DNA of 64,000 nt. Source: Mixophyes australis (lineage: Eukaryota > Chordata > Amphibia > Anura > Limnodynastidae). Location: assembly GCA_036250195.1 (NCBI GenBank), contig JAVHZZ010000015.1, positions 3,100,001-3,164,000 on the forward strand, read 5' to 3'. The notes beneath the pieces are model-generated. The model saw nothing but the letters and a program-made list of their open reading frames with translations. It ran no database searches and was not told where the DNA came from. Position numbers and translations under genes: made by a program. Shown here piece after piece: positions 59,101 to 64,000 of the stretch (positions are counted from its first letter, which is position 1; each line of letters begins with the position of its first letter).

Positions 59101-60924
59101 CAATTCATGATTCATGATTCATGATTCAATTCATGATTCATGATTCATGATTCAATTCATGATTCGTGAATCAATTCATGATTCATGATTCAATTCATGA
59201 TTCATGATTCATGATTCAATTCATGATTCATTTCATGATTCATGATTCATTTCATGATTCATGATTCATTTCATGATTCATGATTTAATTCATGATTAAT
59301 GATTCATGATGCAATTCATGATTCATGATGCAATTCATGATTCATGATTCAATTCATGATTTATGATTCAATTCATGTTTCATGATTCGATTCATGATTC
59401 ATGATTTAATTCATGATTTATGATTCATGATTTAATTCATGATTCATGATTCAATTCATGATTCATGATTCGATTCATGATTCATGATTCGATTCATGAT
59501 TCATGATTCAATTCATGATTCATGATTCGATTTATGATTCATGATTCAATTCATGATTCATGATTTATGATTCAATTCATGATTCAATTCATGATTCATG
59601 ATTCATGATTCAATTCATGATTCATGATTCGATTCATGATTCATGATTCGATTCATGATTCATGATTTAATTCATGATTCATGATTCGATTTATGATTCA
59701 TGATTCAATTCATGATTCATGATTTATGATTCAATTCATGATTCAATTCATGATTCATGATTTATGATTCAATTCATGATTAAATTCATGATTCATGATT
59801 CAATTCATGATTCGAGATTCATGATTTGATTCATGATTCATGATACAATTCATGCTTCATGATTCATGATTCAATTCATGATTCATGATTCAAATCATGA
59901 TTCAATTCATGATTCATGATTCAATTCATGATTTATGATTCAATTCATGATTCATGATTCAATTCATGATTTATGATTTAATTCATGATTCATGATTCAA
60001 TTCATGATTCATGATTCGATTCATGATTAATGATTTATGATTCATTTCATGATTCATGATTCATTTCATGATTCATGATTCGATTCATTATTCATGATTC
60101 ATGATTTGATTCATGATTCTTGATTCATTTCATGATTCATGATTCAAATCATGATTCATGTTTCGATTCATAATTCATGATTCGATTCATGATTCATGAT
60201 TCGATTCATGATTCATGATTCATAATTCATGATTCGATTCATGATTCATGATTTGATTCATGATTCATGATTCAATTCATGATTCATGATTCAATTCATG
60301 ATTCATGATTCGATTCTTGATTCATGATTCACGATTCACGATTCAATTCATGATTCATGATTCGATTCATGATTCAATTCATGATTTATGATTTATGATT
60401 CAATATATGATTCAATTCATGATTCATGATTCAATTCATGATTCATGATTCATGATTCAATTCATGATTCATGATTCGATTCTTGATTCATGATTCATGA
60501 TTCACGATTCAATTCATGATTCATGATTCGATTCATGATTCATGATTCATGATTCAATTCATAATTCATGATTCATGATTCATGATTCAATTCATGATTC
60601 ATGATTCAGTTCATGATTCATGATTCGATTCATGATTCATGATTCAATTCATGATTCATGATTCGATTCATGATTCATGATTCAATTCATGATTCATGAT
60701 TTATGATTCAATTCATGATTATATTCATGATTAATGATTCAATTCATGATTCATGATTCATTTCATGATTCATTTCATGATTCATGATTCATTTCAGAAT
60801 TCATTATTCATTTCATGATTCATGATTCAATTCATGATTCATGATGCAATTAATGATTCATGATTCAATTCATGATTCATGATTTAATTCATGTTTCATG
60901 ATTCGATTCATGATTCATGATTCA
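53140..60924. repeat. 10-kb-shift duplication, member 4
   Basis: The counterpart of 21,622-29,406 at a shift of 31,518 bp. ATGATGC is at 53,169, GATTGGG at 53,431 and 54,559, ATGAATCGAT at 56,646, GATCC at 57,979, CGTGAATC at 59,166, CAATATATG at 60,401 and ATTTCAGAATTC at 60,790. It shares the 76-bp loss with member 2. It ends at 60,924 and runs into a third copy of the post-19,265 sequence. Confidence 0.84.
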
Positions 60925-63900
60925 TGATTCATGATTCAATTCATGATTCATGATTCATGATTCATGATTCAATTCATGATTCATGATTCGATTCATGATT
61001 CATGATTAAATTGATGATTCATGATTTATGATCCAATTCATGATTCAATTGATGATTCATGATTCAATTCATGATTCATGATTCATGATTTGATTCATGA
61101 TTCATGATTTAATTCATGATTCATGATTTGATTCATGATTCAATTCATGATTCATTTCATGATTCATGATTCAATTCATGATTCATGATTCAATTCATGA
61201 TTCATGATTCATGATTCAATTCATGATTCATTTCATGAATTATGATTCAATTCATGATTCATGATTCAATTCATGATTCATGATTCAATTCATGATTCAT
61301 GATTCATGATTCATGATTCAATTCATGATTCATGATTCATTTCATGATTCATGATTCATTTCATGATTCATGATTTAATTCATGATTAATGATTCATGAT
61401 GCAATTCATGATTCATGATGCAATTCATGATTCATGATTCAATTCATGACTCATGATTCAATACATGTTTCATGATTCGATTCATGATTCATGATTCAAT
61501 TCATGATTCATGATTCATGATTCAATTAATGATTCATGATTCGATTCATGATTCATGATTCAATTCATGATTCATGATTCGATTTATGATTCATGATTCA
61601 ATTCATGATTCATGATTTATGATTCAATTGATGAATCAATTCATGATTCATGATTTATGATTCAATTCATGATTAAATTCATGATTCATGATTCAATTCA
61701 TGATTCGAGATTCATGATTTGATTCATGATTCCAGATTCAATTCATGCTTCATGATTCATGATTCAATTCATGATTCATGATTCAAATCATGATTCAATT
61801 CATGATTCATGATTCAATTCATGATTTATGATTCAATTCATGATTCATGATTCGATTCATGATTAATGTTTTATGATTCATTTCATGATTCATGATTCAT
61901 TTCATGATTCATGATTCGATTCATTATTCATGATTCATGATTCGATTCATGATTCTTGATTCATTTCATGATTCATGATTCATGATTCAAATCATGATTC
62001 ATGTTTCGATTCATAATTCATGATTCGATTCATGATTCATGATTCGATTCATTATTCATGATTCATGATTCGATTCATGATTCTTGATTCATTTCATGAT
62101 TCATGATTCAAATCATGATTCATGTTTCGATTCATAATTCATGATTCGATTCATGATTCATGATTCGATTCATGATTCATGATTCATAATTCATGATTCG
62201 ATTCATGATTCATGATTTGATTCATGATTCATGATTCAATTCATGATTCATGATTCAATTAATGATTCATGATTCGATTCTTGATTCATGATTCATGATT
62301 CACGATTCAATTCATGATTCATGATTCGATTCATGATTCAATTCATGATTTATGATTTATGATTCAATTTATGATTCAATTCATGATTTATGATTCAATT
62401 CATGATTCATGATTCATGATTCAATTCATGATTCATGATTCATGATTCAATTCATGATTCATGATTCAATTCATGATTCATGATTCGATTCATGATTCAT
62501 GATTCGATTCATGATTCATGATTCGATTCATGATTCATGATTCATAATTCATGATTCGATTCATGATTCATGATTCAATTCATGATTCATGATTCAATTC
62601 ATGATTCATGATTCGATTCTTGATTCATGATTCATGATTCACGATTCAATTCATGATTCATGATTCGATTCATGATTCATGATTCAATTCATGATTTATG
62701 ATTTATGATTCAATTTATGATTCAATTCATGATTCAATTTATGATTCAATTCATGATTCATGATTCAATTCATGATTCATGATTCATGATTCAATTCATG
62801 ATTCATGATTCATGATTCATGATTCAATTCATGATTCATGATTCAGTTCATGATTCATGATTCGATTCATGATTCATGATTCAATTCATGATTCATGATT
62901 CGATTCATGATTCATGATTCAATTCATGATTCATGATTTATGATTCAATTCATGATTATATTAATGATTAATGATTCAATTCATGATTCATGATTCAATT
63001 CATGATTCATGATTCATGATTCAATTCATGATTCATGATTCAATTCATGATTCATGATTCGATTCATGATTCATGATTCATGATTCAAATCATGATTCAT
63101 GTTTCGATTCATAATTCATGATTCGATTCATGATTCATGATTCGATTCATGATTCATGATTCATAATTCATGATTCGATTCATGATTCATGATTCATGAT
63201 TCAATTCATGATTCATGATTCATGATTCATGATTCAATTGATGATTCATGATTCGATTCATGATTCATGATTCAATTCATGATTCATGATTTATGATTCA
63301 ATTCATGATTCAATTCATGATTCATGATTTATGATTTAATTCATGATTAAATTCATGATTCATTATTCAATTCATGATTCGAGATTCATGATTTGATTCA
63401 TGATTCATGATACAATTCATGCTTCATGATTCATGATTCAATTCATGATTCATGATTCAAATCATGATTCAATTCATGATTCATGATTCAATTCATGATT
63501 TATGATTCAATTCATGATTCATGATTCAATTCATGATTTATGATTCAATTCATGATTCATGATTCAATTCATGATTCATGATTCGATTCATGATTAATGA
63601 TTTATGATTCATTTCATGATTCATGATTCATTTCATGATTCATGATTCGATTCATTATTCATGATTCATGATTCGATTCATGATTCTTGATTCATTTCAT
63701 GATTCATGATTCAAATCATGATTCATGTTTCGATCCATAATTCATGATTCGATTCATGATTCATGATTCGATTCATGATTCATGATTCATAATTCATGAT
63801 TCGATTCATGATTCATGATTTGATTCATGATTCATGATTCAATTCATGATTCATGATTCAATTCATGATTCATGATTCGATTCTTGATTCATGATTCATG

Positions 63901-64000
63901 ATTCACGATTCAATTCATGATTCATGATTCGATTCATGATTCATGATTCAATTCATGATTTATGATTTATGATTCAATTTATGATTCAATTCATGATTCA
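60925..64000. repeat. Register switch: third copy of the 19.3-21.6 kb segment (right edge outside window)
   Basis: From 60,925 the sequence follows what comes after 19,265 and 50,776, not what comes after 29,406. The GATCC variant at 61,030 pairs with 19,371 (shift 41,659) and 50,882 (shift 10,148). About 541 bp present here (roughly 61,270-61,810) is missing from the equivalent places at 19,610 and 51,121, after which the shift to copy 2 is 10,689 (62,961 pairs with 52,272). The extra segment resembles 16,440-17,040 and 26,690-27,240. Near 63,840 the sequence does not take the ATGATGCAATT junction seen at 21,651 and 53,169. It instead continues like 20,401-20,560, so it differs again from copies 1 and 2. 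The window ends inside this segment. Confidence 0.8.

Larger units (their letters stand above)
31531..60924. repeat. 31.5-kb higher-order unit, copy 2
   Basis: This interval repeats 1-29,406. The shift is 31,530 bp up to about 14.8 kb of copy 1. It becomes 31,575 after a 45-bp segment that copy 1 lacks (near 14,880), 31,511 after a 64-bp segment that copy 2 lacks (near 46,690), and 31,518 after a 7-bp difference (near 20,955 and 52,460). Substitutions seen between the copies are few: for example near 15,860 (TTAATG in copy 1, TTCATG in copy 2), 18,392, 24,332, near 53,441 and near 55,946 (ATTCCTG in copy 2). The match ends at 60,924, which pairs with 29,406. Copy 2 then runs on into different repeat sequence. 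The low divergence means either a very recent duplication or strong homogenisation; an assembly error is the other possibility. Confidence 0.88.
1..64000. repeat. Satellite DNA array of 5-bp and 7-bp words (19-bp basic unit)
   Basis: The whole window is tandem repeat. Two words alternate: a 7-mer, ATTCATG, and a 5-mer, ATTCA (less often ATTCG). The commonest order 7+7+5 gives a 19-bp unit, ATTCATGATTCATGATTCA; 12-bp (7+5) and 26-bp (7+7+7+5) units are interspersed. Frequent variants are ATTTATG, ATTAATG, ATTCATTTCATG, ATTCTTG, ATTCACG and ATGCAATT. Base counts of the consensus 19-mer are A6 T8 C3 G2. No interval of non-repeat sequence was found, so there are no genes to report: TGA occurs in each 7-mer on both strands and the changing 7/12-bp spacing closes all frames quickly. 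Long satellites of this kind are typical of eukaryotic heterochromatin. Species, chromosome and any centromere role cannot be read from the sequence. Both ends of the array lie outside the window. Confidence 0.97.

Noticed and set aside
8471..61453. TGACTCA sites as real regulatory elements
   Set aside because: All thirteen lie in the same amplified context and differ from the bulk unit by one base. There is no promoter or gene nearby, so shared descent explains them.
1..64000. Open reading frames starting at the very frequent ATG
   Set aside because: ATGATTCATGATTCATGA closes within a few codons. TGA occurs in each 7-mer on both strands and the spacing of 7 and 12 bp puts stops in all frames. 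No coding composition is seen anywhere.
1..64000. CRISPR array
   Set aside because: The repeats are 5-26 bp, directly adjacent and variable, with no unique spacers of regular length, no leader and no cas genes.
1..64000. Telomere repeat array
   Set aside because: The words are irregular in length, lack the G-rich strand typical of telomeres, and show long-range segmental duplications instead of uniform short repeats.
1..64000. Human-type satellite 2/3
   Set aside because: The defining ATTCC word is nearly absent and the dominant 7-mer ATTCATG is not part of those families.
1..64000. Bacterial GANTC methylation or replication-control region
   Set aside because: GATTC matches the GANTC site of CcrM-type methylases, but a 64-kb gene-free array of this repeat is not a bacterial chromosome feature. 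The match is a result of the repeat word.
1..64000. Heat-shock elements from GAA/TTC spacing
   Set aside because: The minus strand has GAA every 5 or 7 bp in direct orientation. Heat-shock elements need alternating inverted nGAAn blocks, which occur only at rare GAATTC variants.

Overview
This 64-kb window is one uninterrupted block of satellite DNA. I found no gene, RNA gene, transposon, promoter, terminator or CRISPR array, and no stretch of ordinary unique sequence from the first base to the last. The sequence is built almost entirely from two short words: a 7-mer (GATTCAT, phase-equivalent to ATTCATG) and a 5-mer (ATTCA or ATTCG). The usual order is 7+7+5, a 19-bp unit ATTCATGATTCATGATTCA, mixed with 12-bp (7+5) and 26-bp (7+7+7+5) versions. 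The 19-mer is 74% A+T. TGA falls in every 7-mer on both strands, so no frame stays open for a useful length.

This much low-complexity, hierarchically amplified tandem repeat points to a eukaryotic nuclear genome, in centromeric, pericentromeric or other heterochromatin (possibly a sex or B chromosome), probably from a long-read assembly. The sequence does not tell me the species. The junction dinucleotide CG/CA/TG/TA varies as expected from decay of methylated CpG, which would suit a genome with CpG methylation.

The large-scale order was found by following rare variants as landmarks. (1) Positions 1 to about 29,406 recur at 31,531 to about 60,924 with a shift of 31,530 bp, later 31,575, 31,511 and 31,518 bp because of small indels. 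The stretches I compared were identical or nearly so. (2) Within each of these copies, a block at 11,450-19,265 recurs at 21,622-29,406 (shift 10,172, then 10,217, then 10,141 bp), and again at 42,980-50,776 and 53,140-60,924. (3) Smaller nested duplications include a 2.6-2.9-kb pair (1,620-4,320 and 4,450-7,020), a 531-bp tandem pair (about 8,543-9,620), a 1.65-1.72-kb-shift pair (8,000-10,800), a 1.06-1.13-kb tandem pair (10,860-13,005), and 57-bp and 76-bp tandem pairs. (4) At 60,925 the array switches register and repeats the sequence after 19,265 and 50,776 up to the window end.

A marker module, ATGTTTCGATTCATAATTC, recurs every 0.1-2 kb in some regions but is absent from about 5.5-14.3 kb and the matching 37.0-45.9 kb, so the array has at least two domain types. 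The picture is of repeated segmental amplification: 5/7-mers, 19-mers, 0.5-1.1-kb units, 2.7-kb units, 10-kb units and finally a 31.5-kb unit. The main caution is that the nearly perfect 31.5-kb duplication must be separated from an assembly artefact. All coordinates of duplication edges come from reading landmarks by eye and are approximate to some tens of bases unless stated otherwise.
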